A DNA stretch of 64,000 bases from positions 198,014 through 262,013 of the forward strand of contig JOHN01000001.1 in NCBI GenBank assembly GCA_000719695.1. The letters run 5' to 3'. The notes under the pieces were generated by a model. The model made no database searches. It had not been told where the DNA came from and saw only the letters and a program-made list of their open reading frames with translations. A program made the translations under genes and the position numbers. Shown here in pieces: positions 40,596 to 50,308 of the stretch (position 1 is the first letter of the stretch; every line of letters begins with the position of its first letter). Source of the DNA: Streptomyces sp. NRRL F-6131. GTDB lineage: Bacteria > Actinomycetota > Actinomycetes > Streptomycetales > Streptomycetaceae.

Positions 40596-42725
40596 ATGAG
40601 CAGCACGCAGGGGAGTGACGAGGGCGGGGCGCGGGGCGACGAGGGCGCGGCGCGGAGTGACGACGGCGGGGCGCCGGAGCAGTTGGCGTTCATCCGGGAG
40701 ACGGTCCGCCGGGCCAAGCCGCGGACCTGGCGCGGCGCCAAGCGGGCCGAGCGGTTGCCGGTCGCCCGGGTGGTCGTCGACAAGGGCGTGCTCACCATCG
40801 ACAAGTTCTTCGACTACGAGGTGCCCGCCGCCATGGCGGAGGAGGCGCAGCCCGGGGTGCGGGTGCGGGTGCGTTTCGGGGCGCGCGTGGTCAAGGGCCA
40901 GCGCGAGGGGGGGGAACTGCACGACGGCTTCATCGTCGCCCGGCTGGAGAAGAGCGACTTCCCCGGGCCGCTCGCCCCGCTCGCGCAGGTGCTCTCGCCC
41001 GAACCGGTGCTCACCCCGCCGCTGCTGCGGCTCTGCCGGACCGTCGCCGACCGGTACGCGGGCACCCTCGCCGATGTGCTGCAGCTCGCCGTCCCGCCCC
41101 GGCACGCCAAGGCGGAGGCCGAGGCCTCGCCGCCGCCGCTGCCCCGCCCGGAGGCGCCCGCGCCCGGCGGCTGGTCCCGCTATCCGGCCGGGCCGGAGTT
41201 CCTGGGCTCGCTGGCCGCCGGGGGGGCGCCGCGCGCGGTCTGGACGGCGCTGCCCGGCCCCGGCTGGCCGTACGAGATCGCCCGCGCCGTGGCGGCCACC
41301 CTGGCGAGCGGGCGCGGCGCGCTGGTCGTGGTGCCCGACGGTCGCTCGGTGGCCCGGGTCGACCGAGCGCTGACCGAACTGCTCGGCGAGGGCCGGCACG
41401 CCGTCCTGGCCGCCGACCTCGGCCCGCGCGAGCGCTACCGGCGGTGGCTCACGGTCAGCCGGGGCTCGGTGCACGCCGCCGTCGGCACCCGGGCGGCGAT
41501 GTTCGCGCCGGTGCACGACCTCGGTCTGGTGGTCGTCTGGTCCGACGGCGACTCCAGCCACAGCGACCCGCGTGCCCCGCACCCGCACGTGCGCGAGGTC
41601 GCCCTGCTGCGCGCCGCCGAGGAGGGCGCGGCCGTGCTGCTCGGCGGGCACGTGGTCACCGTGGAGGGCGCCCAGCTGGTGCGCACCGGGTGGGCACGGG
41701 CGTTGACCGCCGACCGGGAGACGGTCCGCCGGACGGCGCCGCGGGTGCGCACCGTCACCGACCAGGACCAGCACCGGGACGCCGCCGCGCAGGCCGCCCG
41801 GCTGCCGTCGATCGCCTGGGAGGCGGCCCGTGAGGGCCTGGCGGCCGGCGGGCCGGTGCTCATCCAGGTGCCCCGGCGCGGCTACGTCCCCCGGTTGGCG
41901 TGCGGGCGCTGTCGCACGCCCGCGCGCTGCCGGCGCTGCGAGGGCCCGCTGGAGGCGGCCGGCGCGGACGCGCCGCTGCACTGCGGGTGGTGCGGGGAGG
42001 ACGAACGGGACTGGCACTGCCCCGAGTGCGGGTCGTTCCGGCTGCGGGCGCAGGTGGTGGGGGCCCGGCGGACGGCCGAGGAGCTCGGCAAGGCGTTCCC
42101 CCGGGTGACGGTCCGCACCTCCGGGCGGGACGCGGTGCTGGCCACCGTGCCGGACGAGCCCGCGCTGGTGATCTCCACGCCCGGTGCCGAGCCGGTGGTC
42201 GACGGCGGCGGCGGGTACGCGGCGGCGCTGCTGCTGGACGGCTGGGCGCTGCTGAGCCGCCCCGACCTGCGGTCCGGGGAGGAGGCGCTGCGGCTCTGGC
42301 TGGCCGCGGCCGCGCTGGTCCGGCCGGCCGCTGAGGGCGGGACGGTGGTGGTGGTCGCCGAGCCGACCGCGCGGCCGGTGCAGGCGCTGGTGCGCTGGGA
42401 CCCGCTCGGGCACGCCGGGCTGGAGCTGGACGAGCGGGCCCAGCTGCACTTCCCGCCGGTGGCCCGGATGGCCTCGGTGACCGGGAGCCCGGCGGCCGTG
42501 ACGGACCTGCTGAACCTGGTCCGGCTGCCGCAGGACGCGGACGTGCTCGGTCCGGTGCCGGTGGCGGCGCTGCGCGGGGAGGAGCAGGAGCGCGCACTGC
42601 TGCGGGTGCCGCCCGGGCAGGGCGCGGCGCTGGCGGCGGCGCTGAAGGCGGCGCAGATCGCGCGGATCGCGCTGCGGACGCCGGAGGCGGTGAAGGTGCG
42701 GATCGATCCGACGGACATCGGCTGA
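40596..42725 (+). CDS. priA: Probable PriA (primosomal protein N'), helicase-defective actinobacterial type
   Basis: 709 residues. The N-terminal 3'-DNA-binding domain (LPVARVVVDKGVLTIDKFFDYEVP) and the two zinc motifs (CGRCRTPARCRRC, CGWCGEDERDWHCPECG) are PriA-like. The helicase motifs are degenerate: the Walker A position reads ALPGPGWPYE and the DEAH position VVWSDGDSSHSD. This loss is known for actinobacterial PriA, which is thought to lack helicase activity. The role in fork restart would then be DNA and primosome binding only. Confidence 0.93.
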   Translation: MSSTQGSDEGGARGDEGAARSDDGGAPEQLAFIRETVRRAKPRTWRGAKRAERLPVARVVVDKGVLTIDKFFDYEVPAAMAEEAQPGVRVRVRFGARVVKGQREGGELHDGFIVARLEKSDFPGPLAPLAQVLSPEPVLTPPLLRLCRTVADRYAGTLADVLQLAVPPRHAKAEAEASPPPLPRPEAPAPGGWSRYPAGPEFLGSLAAGGAPRAVWTALPGPGWPYEIARAVAATLASGRGALVVVPDGRSVARVDRALTELLGEGRHAVLAADLGPRERYRRWLTVSRGSVHAAVGTRAAMFAPVHDLGLVVVWSDGDSSHSDPRAPHPHVREVALLRAAEEGAAVLLGGHVVTVEGAQLVRTGWARALTADRETVRRTAPRVRTVTDQDQHRDAAAQAARLPSIAWEAAREGLAAGGPVLIQVPRRGYVPRLACGRCRTPARCRRCEGPLEAAGADAPLHCGWCGEDERDWHCPECGSFRLRAQVVGARRTAEELGKAFPRVTVRTSGRDAVLATVPDEPALVISTPGAEPVVDGGGGYAAALLLDGWALLSRPDLRSGEEALRLWLAAAALVRPAAEGGTVVVVAEPTARPVQALVRWDPLGHAGLELDERAQLHFPPVARMASVTGSPAAVTDLLNLVRLPQDADVLGPVPVAALRGEEQERALLRVPPGQGAALAAALKAAQIARIALRTPEAVKVRIDPTDIG

Positions 42726-42872
42726 GCGCCGTCCGGCGGTGCGGGTGGATCAGTGCGGTGCGGGTGGTGCGGGTGGTGCGGGTGTTCCGGTGCGGTGGTC
42801 CGGCGGGGCCGGACGGCCGGTGAGGGCGCGGTGCTGGTACCCGCGGCCCTCACCCGGCGTCCGGATGGTGCG

Positions 42873-43547
42873 TCAGCTGCGCAGCGGGACGCCGGAGCGG
42901 TCCAGCGCGGTGCGGTCGAGGGTGCCGCGGTCGAGCGCGCTGCGGTCGAGGCCGCCCTGGCGGGCGGCCGGGACGGTCGTGGCGAGGCCGGTCGGGGCGG
43001 GGGAGCGGTCGCGCTCCGGCGCGTGGGCCGGCCCGTGGGCGGGCGTGTGGGCGGGTGTGTGGGCCGCGGCGGGCAGCGGCGGCGTGTGGGCCGCGGGGTG
43101 CGCGGCCGGATGGGCCCCGGGGTGGCCGGGGAGCTCCTCGGAGCGGTCCGGGCGGGTCGGGTTCGGCACCGCGCCGCCCGCCGCCAGCAGCTCGCTGGTC
43201 GGCCGGCGCATCCCGTACCGGCGGTGCACCGCCTGCTTGGTGACCCCGAGGGCCGAGCCCACCGAGTCCCAGGAGAAGCCCAGCGCGCGGTCGAACTCGA
43301 CCGCCGCCGCCACCAGCGTCTCGACGCTCTCCCGCAGCTCCTGCGCCAGCCGCACCGTGGGCGCGGGCGCCCGCCCGTACACCACGAAGCCCGCCGAGGT
43401 GCTGGGGCGACGCGGCCGGTAGACGTTGCCCAACTGGGCGGTGAGCGTCCGCAGCGCATCGACCTGGCGCCTCACCCGCTCGATGTCCCGCACCAGCAGG
43501 TGCAGGCTCGCCCGCGCCCGGGCGTCGTGGTTGATCTGCTCGGCCAT
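42873..43547 (-). CDS. HTH protein with repetitive Pro/Ala/His tail
   Basis: 224 residues. The first 115 residues are helical ([22 protein letters not shown]) and end in a helix-turn-helix [22 protein letters not shown]. The tail contains PAHT-like 4-residue repeats ([17 protein letters not shown]) and [20 protein letters not shown] repeats. Related proteins sit at this place in streptomycetes; the DNA target and role are unknown. It is divergent from def. Confidence 0.8.
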   Translation of the reverse strand: MAEQINHDARARASLHLLVRDIERVRRQVDALRTLTAQLGNVYRPRRPSTSAGFVVYGRAPAPTVRLAQELRESVETLVAAAVEFDRALGFSWDSVGSALGVTKQAVHRRYGMRRPTSELLAAGGAVPNPTRPDRSEELPGHPGAHPAAHPAAHTPPLPAAAHTPAHTPAHGPAHAPERDRSPAPTGLATTVPAARQGGLDRSALDRGTLDRTALDRSGVPLRS

Positions 43548-43786
43548 GGCCTACGTGCCACCTTCCGTACGGTTGGCTCGGCCGGAACGCCCTTCCCGCG
43601 CGCTCCGGCCCCGGTCAATCCCCCTTGACCAACGCCGGACCGGCGCCGGGGTCACGCAGGCAGCGGTGCGGGATGTGCCAGAACCCCGGGCGAGTGGATT
43701 GCATAGACTTGCCGACGGCCGTGCGCCCGCCGCCCGGTCCGCCCGTTTCCAGCAGCCCGCACCCCGACGGACAGGAGCCCGATCCC

Positions 43787-44332
43787 GTGGCGATCCAGCC
43801 GATCCGCATCTTCGGAGACCCCGTCCTGCGCGCCACCGCCCAGCCCGTCACCACCTTCGACAAGGAGCTCCGCGCCCTCGTCGCGGACCTCACCGAGACC
43901 ATGATCGACGCCCCCGGCGCCGGGCTGGCCGCGCCCCAACTCGGCGTCTCCCTGCGGGTGTTCACCTACCACGTGGACGGCGTCACCGGGCACCTGATCA
44001 ACCCGGACCTGTCGCTCAGCGAGGAGGAGCAGGAGGGCCCCGAGGGCTGCCTGTCGCTGCCGGGCCTGCGCTACGACACCCGGCGCGCGTACGGCGTGGT
44101 CGCCAAGGGCTTCAACATGTACGGCGACCCGGTCACCGTCGAGGGCACCCAACTGCTCGCCCGCTGCATCCAGCACGAGACCGACCACCTCGACGGCATC
44201 ATCTTCATCGACCGCCTCGACACCGCGCAGCGCAAGGCCGCGCTCAAGGCGATCCGGGAGTCGGACTGGGGTTCGGGTCCCGCGCCGGTGGTCAAGGTCT
44301 CCCCGCACAGCACCTTCGGCTCGGCCCGCTGA
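43787..44332 (+). CDS. def: Peptide deformylase
   Basis: 181 residues from GTG 43787 with GGAG nine bases upstream. It removes the N-formyl group of nascent proteins. All three motifs are present: [18 protein letters not shown] and the metal-binding [11 protein letters not shown]. The frame extends further upstream but the family begins [15 protein letters not shown]. It precedes fmt, as expected. Confidence 0.97.
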   Translation: MAIQPIRIFGDPVLRATAQPVTTFDKELRALVADLTETMIDAPGAGLAAPQLGVSLRVFTYHVDGVTGHLINPDLSLSEEEQEGPEGCLSLPGLRYDTRRAYGVVAKGFNMYGDPVTVEGTQLLARCIQHETDHLDGIIFIDRLDTAQRKAALKAIRESDWGSGPAPVVKVSPHSTFGSAR

Positions 44333-44432
44333 GCGCCCCGCCGTTCCGCGTCCGCTCGCCGTTCCGGGTCGACCCCGCACCCCGGTTCGACTCCGTAATC
44401 CCCGCCAACTCCGCACTGCAGAAAGGCACTTG

Positions 44433-45383
44433 ATGCGCCTCGTGTTCGCCGGCACCCCCGAGGTCGCCGTTCCCGCCCTGGACGCCCTGCTCGCCTCCGA
44501 CCGGCACGAGGTCGTCGCGGTGGTCACCCGCCCCGACGCCCCCTCCGGCCGCGGTCGCAAGCTCGTCGCCAGCCCCGTCGCCCAGCGCGCCGAGGAGGCC
44601 GGGATCGAGGTCCTCAAGCCGGCGAAGCCGAGCGACCCCGACTTCGTCGCCCGGCTCACCGAGCTCGCCCCCGACTGCTGCCCGGTCGTCGCCTACGGCG
44701 CGCTGCTGCGCCCCGGCACCCTGGAGATCCCGAAGCACGGCTGGGTCAACCTGCACTTCTCGCTGCTCCCCGCCTGGCGCGGCGCCGCCCCCGTCCAGCA
44801 CGCGGTGATGGCGGGTGACGAGGTCACCGGCGCGTCGACCTTCCTCATCGAGCAGGGCCTCGACTCCGGCCCGGTCTACGGCGTGATCACCGAGGAGGTC
44901 CGCCCCGCCGACACCAGCGGGGACCTGCTCGACCGGCTCGCCCGCTCCGGGGCCCGGCTGCTCGCCGCCACCATGGACGGCATCGCCGACGGCAGCCTGC
45001 ACGCCGTCCCGCAGCCCGCCGAGGGCATCACCCTCGCCCCGAAGATCAGCGTCGAGGACGCCCGGATCGACTGGACCGCGCCCGCGCTGCGGGTCGACCG
45101 GGTGGTGCGCGGCTGCGCGCCCGCCCCCGGCGCCTGGACCGAGTTCCGCGGCGAGCGGCTCAAGATCACCGGGCCGGTCACCCTGCTGCCGGACTCCGCC
45201 GGGCTCGCGCCGGGCGAGCTGGCCGTCGGCAAGAACAGCGTCCGGGTCGGCACCGGCAGCCACGAGGTCGAGCTGGGTGAGGTGCGGCCGCAGGGCAAGA
45301 AGGCCATGCGGGCGGCGGACTGGGCGCGCGGCGCGCGCATCGAGTCCGGCGAGCGCCTGGGCGAGCGCCCCGACGCGAGCTGA
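44433..45383 (+). CDS. fmt: Methionyl-tRNA formyltransferase
   Basis: 316 residues from ATG with GAAAGG upstream. It formylates initiator Met-tRNA. The N-terminal domain has [16 protein letters not shown], the catalytic [24 protein letters not shown] stretch and the C-terminal OB fold [16 protein letters not shown]. It pairs with def upstream and rsmB downstream. Confidence 0.97.
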   Translation: MRLVFAGTPEVAVPALDALLASDRHEVVAVVTRPDAPSGRGRKLVASPVAQRAEEAGIEVLKPAKPSDPDFVARLTELAPDCCPVVAYGALLRPGTLEIPKHGWVNLHFSLLPAWRGAAPVQHAVMAGDEVTGASTFLIEQGLDSGPVYGVITEEVRPADTSGDLLDRLARSGARLLAATMDGIADGSLHAVPQPAEGITLAPKISVEDARIDWTAPALRVDRVVRGCAPAPGAWTEFRGERLKITGPVTLLPDSAGLAPGELAVGKNSVRVGTGSHEVELGEVRPQGKKAMRAADWARGARIESGERLGERPDAS

Positions 45384-45454
45384 GCGCCGTCGCGTTTCGC
45401 GTTACTGTTCGAGAGATCCAGAAATAACCCCCGCAGCACTTTGAGGCACATCCC

Positions 45455-46936
45455 ATGAGCACGCCCAGCAGTACCCACGGTCCGTCCGCCGGCTCCGGCA
45501 ACTCCGGCGGTCCCGGCGGCAAGCGCGCGCCGCGACCGCACCGGCGCCCGAAGAAGGACCCCGCCCGGATCGTCGCCTTCCGCGCCCTGCGGGCCGTCGA
45601 CGAGCGCGACGCCTACGCCAACCTCATCCTGCCCTCGCTGCTCCGCGAGGCCGAGCAGAAGGGCATGGACCGGCGCGACGCCGCGCTGGCCACCGAGCTG
45701 GTCTACGGCACCCTCCGGCTCCAGGGCACCTACGACGCGGTCATCGCCGCCTGCATCGACCGCCCGCTCAGCAAGGTCGACCCGCCGGTCCTCGACGTCC
45801 TCTCGCTCGGCGCGCACCAGCTGCTCACCACCCGCATCCCCAGCCACGCCGCCGTCTCGGCCACCGTCGAACTCGCCCGGGTCGTGCTCGGCGACGGCAA
45901 GGCCAAGTTCGTCAACGCCGTGCTGCGCCGGATCAGCGCCCACGACCTGGACACGTGGATCGAGCGGGTCGCCCCGCCGTACGAGAAGGACGCCGAGGAC
46001 CACCTCGCCGTCGTGCACTCCCACCCCCGCTGGGTGGTTGCCGCGCTCTGGGACTCGCTCGGCCGCTGGCAGCCCGACGCCGCCGGCCGTGCCGCCGTCG
46101 AGGAGCTGCTCCGCGCCGACAACGAGCGCCCCGAGGTCACCCTGATCGCGCGCCCCGGCCGGGCCACCGTCGGCGAGCTGGCGCAGGCCCTGCCGGAGGC
46201 CGAACCGGGCCGCTGGTCCCCGTTCGCCCTGCGGCTCGCCGAGGGCGGCGACCCGGGCTCCGTCGCCGCGGTGCAGGAGAACCGGGCCGGCGTCCAGGAC
46301 GAGGGCAGCCAGCTGGTCGCCCTCGCGCTCGCCGCCGCGCCGCTGGACGGCCCCGACCGGCTGTGGCTGGACGGCTGCGCCGGCCCCGGCGGCAAGGCCG
46401 CGCTGCTCGCCGCGCTCGCCGCGGAGCGCGGCGCGGCGCTGGTCGCCAGCGAGAAGCAGCCGCACCGGGCCCGGCTGGTCGCCCGCGCGCTGGAGGGCAA
46501 CCCCGGCCCGTACACCGTGATCGCCGCCGACGGCACCAGGCCCGCCTGGAAGTCCGGCGGCTTCGACCGGGTGCTCGTCGACGTGCCGTGCTCCGGGCTC
46601 GGCGCCCTGCGCCGCCGGCCCGAGGCCCGCTGGCGCCGCCGGCCCCAGGACGTCGCCGCGTTCGGGCCGCTCCAGCGGGACCTGCTGCGCTCGGCCGTCG
46701 AGGCCACCCGGATCGGCGGCGTGGTCGGCTACGCGACCTGTTCGCCGCACCTCGCGGAGACCCGTGCGGTGGTGGACGACGTGCTGCGGACGGAGGGCGG
46801 CCGCCTCGAGTGGATCGACGCGCGGCCGCTGCTGCCCGGGGTGCCGTCCCTCGGCGACGGCCCGGATGTCCAGCTCTGGCCCCACCTCCACGGGACGGAC
46901 GCGATGTACCTGGCCCTGCTGCGCCGCACGGCGTAG
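45455..46936 (+). CDS. rsmB: 16S rRNA (cytosine-967-C5) methyltransferase RsmB
   Basis: 493 residues. A NusB-like RNA-binding domain (about residues 30-165) precedes the SAM-dependent domain. DGCAGPGGKAALLAAL binds SAM, VDVPCSGLGALRRRPEARW and GYATCSPHLAETRAVV hold the two catalytic Cys. A Gly/Pro/Arg-rich, basic start (residues 1-30) is disordered. It closes the def-fmt-rsmB block. Confidence 0.95.
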   Translation: MSTPSSTHGPSAGSGNSGGPGGKRAPRPHRRPKKDPARIVAFRALRAVDERDAYANLILPSLLREAEQKGMDRRDAALATELVYGTLRLQGTYDAVIAACIDRPLSKVDPPVLDVLSLGAHQLLTTRIPSHAAVSATVELARVVLGDGKAKFVNAVLRRISAHDLDTWIERVAPPYEKDAEDHLAVVHSHPRWVVAALWDSLGRWQPDAAGRAAVEELLRADNERPEVTLIARPGRATVGELAQALPEAEPGRWSPFALRLAEGGDPGSVAAVQENRAGVQDEGSQLVALALAAAPLDGPDRLWLDGCAGPGGKAALLAALAAERGAALVASEKQPHRARLVARALEGNPGPYTVIAADGTRPAWKSGGFDRVLVDVPCSGLGALRRRPEARWRRRPQDVAAFGPLQRDLLRSAVEATRIGGVVGYATCSPHLAETRAVVDDVLRTEGGRLEWIDARPLLPGVPSLGDGPDVQLWPHLHGTDAMYLALLRRTA

Positions 46937-47122
46937 CTCGGCAGTCCCCTGGCTCCCCGTGGCTCCCCGTGGCGGGGGTGCGAGGGCGAGGGCGGGGGCG
47001 GACGGCGAGGGTCCGGGCCGCCGGGGCGTGATGCTCCGGCGGCCCGCCGCGTGTCGGGCTGCTGGGCTGTCGGGGGCGGCAGGCTGTCGGGGCAGGGGCG
47101 TTGAGGGAGCCCGCCCCGGTGG

Positions 47123-48100
47123 TCAATAGGCGCTCAGGACGGGGTGGTTGGAGGCCGGCAGCGACTCGGCCGGGAACAGGGCCGACAGGGCGGACTTGCC
47201 GGCGCGGGCGGCGACGACGCCCCGGACCAGCTCGCGCAGCCAGCGATGACCCGCGTCCTGGTCGTTGCGCGGGTGCCAGGCCATGCTCAGTACCACCTCG
47301 GGCAGGTTCACCGGGAGGGGGAAGGTGCTCAGGCCGAGTGCCTCGGCCGCCGGCGTGCCGAGCCGGGCCGGGGCCAGGCCCACCAACTCGCTGTCGCGCA
47401 GCAGGAAGAGGGCCGCCGGGTAGCTCGGCACGCTGGCCACCACCCGTCGGGAGAGGCCGAGATCGGCGAGCCGCTGGTCGACCGGCCCGGGGCCGCGGCC
47501 GTGGCGGGAGACCGCGAGGTGGTCGGCGGCGGCGAACTGCTCTGCGGTGGGCGGCGCTCCGTTCGTCAGCGGGTGCCCGGTGCGGGCGATGCCCACCAGG
47601 CCGGTGGTGGTGAGCGGTTCGGTGCGGGTCTCGGGATCGAGGTGGTCCGTCACCCCGACCTCCAGGTCGATCACACCGTCGCGCATCGCACTGGTGCCCT
47701 CCAGGTGGTCGCCGAGGAAGCGCAGGGTGACGGCCGGCGCCTGGGAGCGGACCGTCTCGACCAGCGTCGCGCCGATGGTGGTCAGCAGCACGTCACCGGT
47801 CTGCAGGGTGAACCGGCGGTTGAGCTCGGCGGGTTCGGCGGCGGCGCGCGGCACCAGCAGCGCCTGACCCCGGCTGACCAGCGCCCGGACTTCCGCCCGC
47901 AGTTCGACGGCGCGCGGGGTGGGGACCAGGCCGCGGCCTGCCCTGACCAGGAGCGGATCGCCGAGTACCCGGCGCAGTCGCCCCAGCGTGCGGCTCATCG
48001 CCGGGGCCGAGGTGTGCAGCCGCTCGGCGGCACCTGTCACGCTGCCCTCCTCCAGCAGGGCGTCCAGGGCGACGAGCAGGTTGAGATCGAGGTCCGGCAT
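47123..48100 (-). CDS. LysR family transcriptional regulator
   Basis: 325 residues from ATG 48100 (MPDLDLNLLVALDALLEEGSVTGAAERLHTSAPAMSRTLGRLR), with GGAGAA upstream; the longer frame is spurious. The HTH is at residues 20-40 and the effector domain follows. The C-terminal half (VDQRLADLGLSRRVVASVPSYPAALFLLRDSELVGLAP) is of the NodD-like group. Targets are unknown; no divergent enzyme gene lies immediately upstream, only the repeat-bearing gap. Confidence 0.93.
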   Translation of the reverse strand: MPDLDLNLLVALDALLEEGSVTGAAERLHTSAPAMSRTLGRLRRVLGDPLLVRAGRGLVPTPRAVELRAEVRALVSRGQALLVPRAAAEPAELNRRFTLQTGDVLLTTIGATLVETVRSQAPAVTLRFLGDHLEGTSAMRDGVIDLEVGVTDHLDPETRTEPLTTTGLVGIARTGHPLTNGAPPTAEQFAAADHLAVSRHGRGPGPVDQRLADLGLSRRVVASVPSYPAALFLLRDSELVGLAPARLGTPAAEALGLSTFPLPVNLPEVVLSMAWHPRNDQDAGHRWLRELVRGVVAARAGKSALSALFPAESLPASNHPVLSAY

Positions 48101-48771
48101 GGAGTTCTCCGCTGGTGGTCGGTCGGCTGGGTGGGGGTGGTGGGGGGCGTGGATGACCAGAAGTGGAAGTGGTGCTGACCAGGGTTTCGTGGGAGCGCAT
48201 GACGACTCGGCATCTACCGTCGATCGTGACAACTCCCCTTTGGAGTGAAGGATCTGACGTGATGATTGACAATGACATGTCGGTGCTGGCCTGCCAAGGA
48301 GGCCGTGTGCCGACCTTTCGTCCGAGGGGCGGTGCGCGCCGGCTCGACGGGCTGCTGAGGGCGCCCGAGCTGCCACTGTCGCGCCCCGGCGCGGCCCGCC
48401 GGTCGGGCGCCCGGGGCGCGGAAGTGGTGCCGGTGGATCCGGATCACCGGGCGGTGGTACAGACCATTGGGCCTGCGCCGGAGCGCGCCCGGCGGGGGCG
48501 GGGGATCCGTACTCGCGTTCGTGGTGCGGATGGCTGTCCGTGTCGGCTCGCCGCCGGCGCTCCCGCCGGGGCGGGCGGATCGGTACGTCAGGACATCGGT
48601 ACGTCAGTGCATCAGTACGTCGTCATGTCGGTATTCCGGTGGGGCGAACGGTCGAACGGTCCGGAAGGTCGACACATCGGAACGTCGGCACGTCGGCAGG
48701 TCGGTAGGTCGGTAGGTCGGTAGGTCGACAGGGCGGTAGGCCCGGTGCGGAGTGGTGGTGCCGGTGTCGGG
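48101..48771. other. Gene-poor region with 8-bp repeat array
   Basis: 671 bases with no convincing gene. An open frame over it ends within the repeats and resembles no protein. Close to the LysR gene are an inverted repeat ACTCC-cctt-TGGAGT-like near 48232-48246 and GACATGTC near 48273, possible regulator sites. The 3' part carries the 8-bp array. Confidence 0.6.
48580..48724. repeat. Array of degenerate 8-bp repeats (TCGGTAGG type)
   Basis: About 18 successive units of 8 bases (one of 9) fit TCGGYANG: TCGGTACG, TCAGGACA, TCGGTACG, TCAGTGCA, then decayed units, then TCGGAACG, TCGGCACG, TCGGCAGG and three identical TCGGTAGG. Homogeneity rises toward the 3' end, as in a growing simple repeat. 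The 8-base period excludes coding selection. Confidence 0.85.
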
Positions 48772-49725
48772 TCACGAGGTTCGCGGGGCCGCTTCGTCGA
48801 CGGTGTCCCAGGCACGGAGGGTGAGCAGGGCCTGGAGGGTGACGCCGGGTCGGGCCTCCGACTCGGTGGACGCGGACCAGCGGACCCAGTGGATCGGCCA
48901 GCCGCCGTCCGGCTGCTGCTCGGTGGCGAGGTGGTCGAGGCTGCGCGCGAGTTCGGCGTCGGTGAACCAGGCCCGGGCCAGGCTGTCCGGTCGGCGGGCG
49001 TAGTCGTGCGGCAGGTGGTACTCGCCCGGCGCGTAGCCCGGGGAGAGCCGGGCGTCCTCCGGCCGGGCCGGGTCGAGCAGCACGATCCGCTGCTCGCGGA
49101 CCAGTTCACCCAGCCGGGCCGCCGCCCGCCGGGCCCAGGCGGTGTCCGGTGCGGCGTCGAGGAAGCGGACCGCGGCGCCCGCCTCGTACGGGTGGGTGTC
49201 GCCGAGGTTCTCGACGGCGGTGCGGCAGAAGGCGGTGGCGGCGGTGAGCCACGGGTGTTCGATGCCCCGGCGGAGCAGCGGGGCGACGATCTGGCCGGTG
49301 GACAGCAGGGCACCGACCGGCTGCTCGCCCTCCTCCGGCACCGGGACGAACGGCGGCCGCGGGTAGGGCCGCAGGCTCGGCAGGACGACGGGCACGCCGC
49401 CGTCGGGTGCGGCGACCGTCGCCAGCCAGTCGCAGACGCTCCGGGCGCGGGCGTCGTCCAGCGCTCCGGCCTCCTCCAGGGTGAGCAGCGCGGTCGGCAC
49501 GGCGATGGGCTGGCCGGCCGGCCCGCGCACGTCCGGTTCGAGGCCGAAGGCGTAGCCGCCGTCGGTGGAGCGGTGCGCCTCCAGGGCGGCGAGGACGCCG
49601 ACGGGGTCTCCGTCTCCGCCGAACAGGTGGGCGAAGCGGCGTTGTTCGAGGACGCGGCCGGAGGTCCGGAGGAACCGGGCGGCGTCGTCGAGCCGGCTGT
49701 CGGTGAGACGTGCGGTGCGGGTCAT
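48772..49725 (-). CDS. Prenyltransferase/squalene-oxidase-repeat-like protein
   Basis: 317 residues from ATG 49725. The sequence has alpha-toroid (prenyltransferase/squalene cyclase repeat) features: LEAHRSTDGGYAFGLEPDVRGP, WLATVAAPDGGVP, and EQQPDGGWPIHWV, each with the QDGGW-like core. No cyclase DxDD motif is seen, so a scaffold or hydrolytic role is as likely as catalysis on isoprenoids. The substrate is unknown. Confidence 0.8.
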   Translation of the reverse strand: MTRTARLTDSRLDDAARFLRTSGRVLEQRRFAHLFGGDGDPVGVLAALEAHRSTDGGYAFGLEPDVRGPAGQPIAVPTALLTLEEAGALDDARARSVCDWLATVAAPDGGVPVVLPSLRPYPRPPFVPVPEEGEQPVGALLSTGQIVAPLLRRGIEHPWLTAATAFCRTAVENLGDTHPYEAGAAVRFLDAAPDTAWARRAAARLGELVREQRIVLLDPARPEDARLSPGYAPGEYHLPHDYARRPDSLARAWFTDAELARSLDHLATEQQPDGGWPIHWVRWSASTESEARPGVTLQALLTLRAWDTVDEAAPRTS

Positions 49726-49822
49726 GGGTCGACCGTAGGCGCCCTGCGGCGGTGGTTCCGATCGATCCGGACACCGCCGCGGGGGTGTCGCGCGGCGGTG
49801 TCCGGAGTCCGTGGCGGCGGGT

Positions 49823-50179
49823 TCAGAGTTCGCGGGCGGCGGCCTGGCGCTGGCGCTTGCCGAGCGGGGCCTGGGAGAGGTCCTCGGCCTGCGAGCGGAG
49901 GTTCTTGTAGCCGTAGCCGCGCGCGTCGAGCCAGTCGCGCGCGGACTGCTCGGCACGTTCGGTGGCGTCGAGGATGTCCTCCTCGGCCTCGCCGGAGTCC
50001 TGGTAGCGGAAGGTGAAGACCGCACGGGCGTTCAGGTCGTAGCTGAGGTGGCCCTCGGGGGTGAAGGCGGCGAAGAGGATGTCGTGCTCGGCCGCCCGGG
50101 ACTGCAACTCGGCGTGCTGCTCGGGGGTGAGGCCGTCGAAGACGCCGCGGACGGTGATGCGGAAGGTGCGCATGCTCAT
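49823..50179 (-). CDS. DUF6204 family protein
   Basis: 118 residues (ATG 50179; ATG 50173 also possible). Small soluble protein with FRITVRGVFDGLTPEQHAELQSRAAEHDILFAAFTPEGHLSYD and the C-terminal GYGYKNLRSQAEDLSQAPLGKRQR typical of DUF6204. No signal peptide or catalytic motif is evident. Function unknown. Confidence 0.85.
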   Translation of the reverse strand: MSMRTFRITVRGVFDGLTPEQHAELQSRAAEHDILFAAFTPEGHLSYDLNARAVFTFRYQDSGEAEEDILDATERAEQSARDWLDARGYGYKNLRSQAEDLSQAPLGKRQRQAAAREL

Positions 50180-50308
50180 CCGGCGAGCGTAGTTCGTGGG
50201 GCGGTCGTGGGGCGAAGGGTTTTGCGGCGGTGGCCGGGGCCGGGGTGGCACGGCGACGGCCCGGCCCCGCGGGACGGTCGCGGTGGCCGGGCCGGGGGCG
50301 GGGGCCGG

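Noticed and set aside
42726..42872. Small gene between priA and the HTH gene
   Set aside because: Simple GGTGCGGGT-type repeats; the frames have no start signal and no family features.
48163..48723. 186-residue open frame running through the 8-bp repeat array
   Set aside because: No recognisable family, Arg/Gly-rich, ends in translated repeats (RRQVGRSVGR), and no supported start. A short peptide at MIDNDMSV cannot be excluded but has no good evidence.
48580..48724. CRISPR-like array
   Set aside because: The units are only 8 bases and contiguous, without spacers or cas genes.
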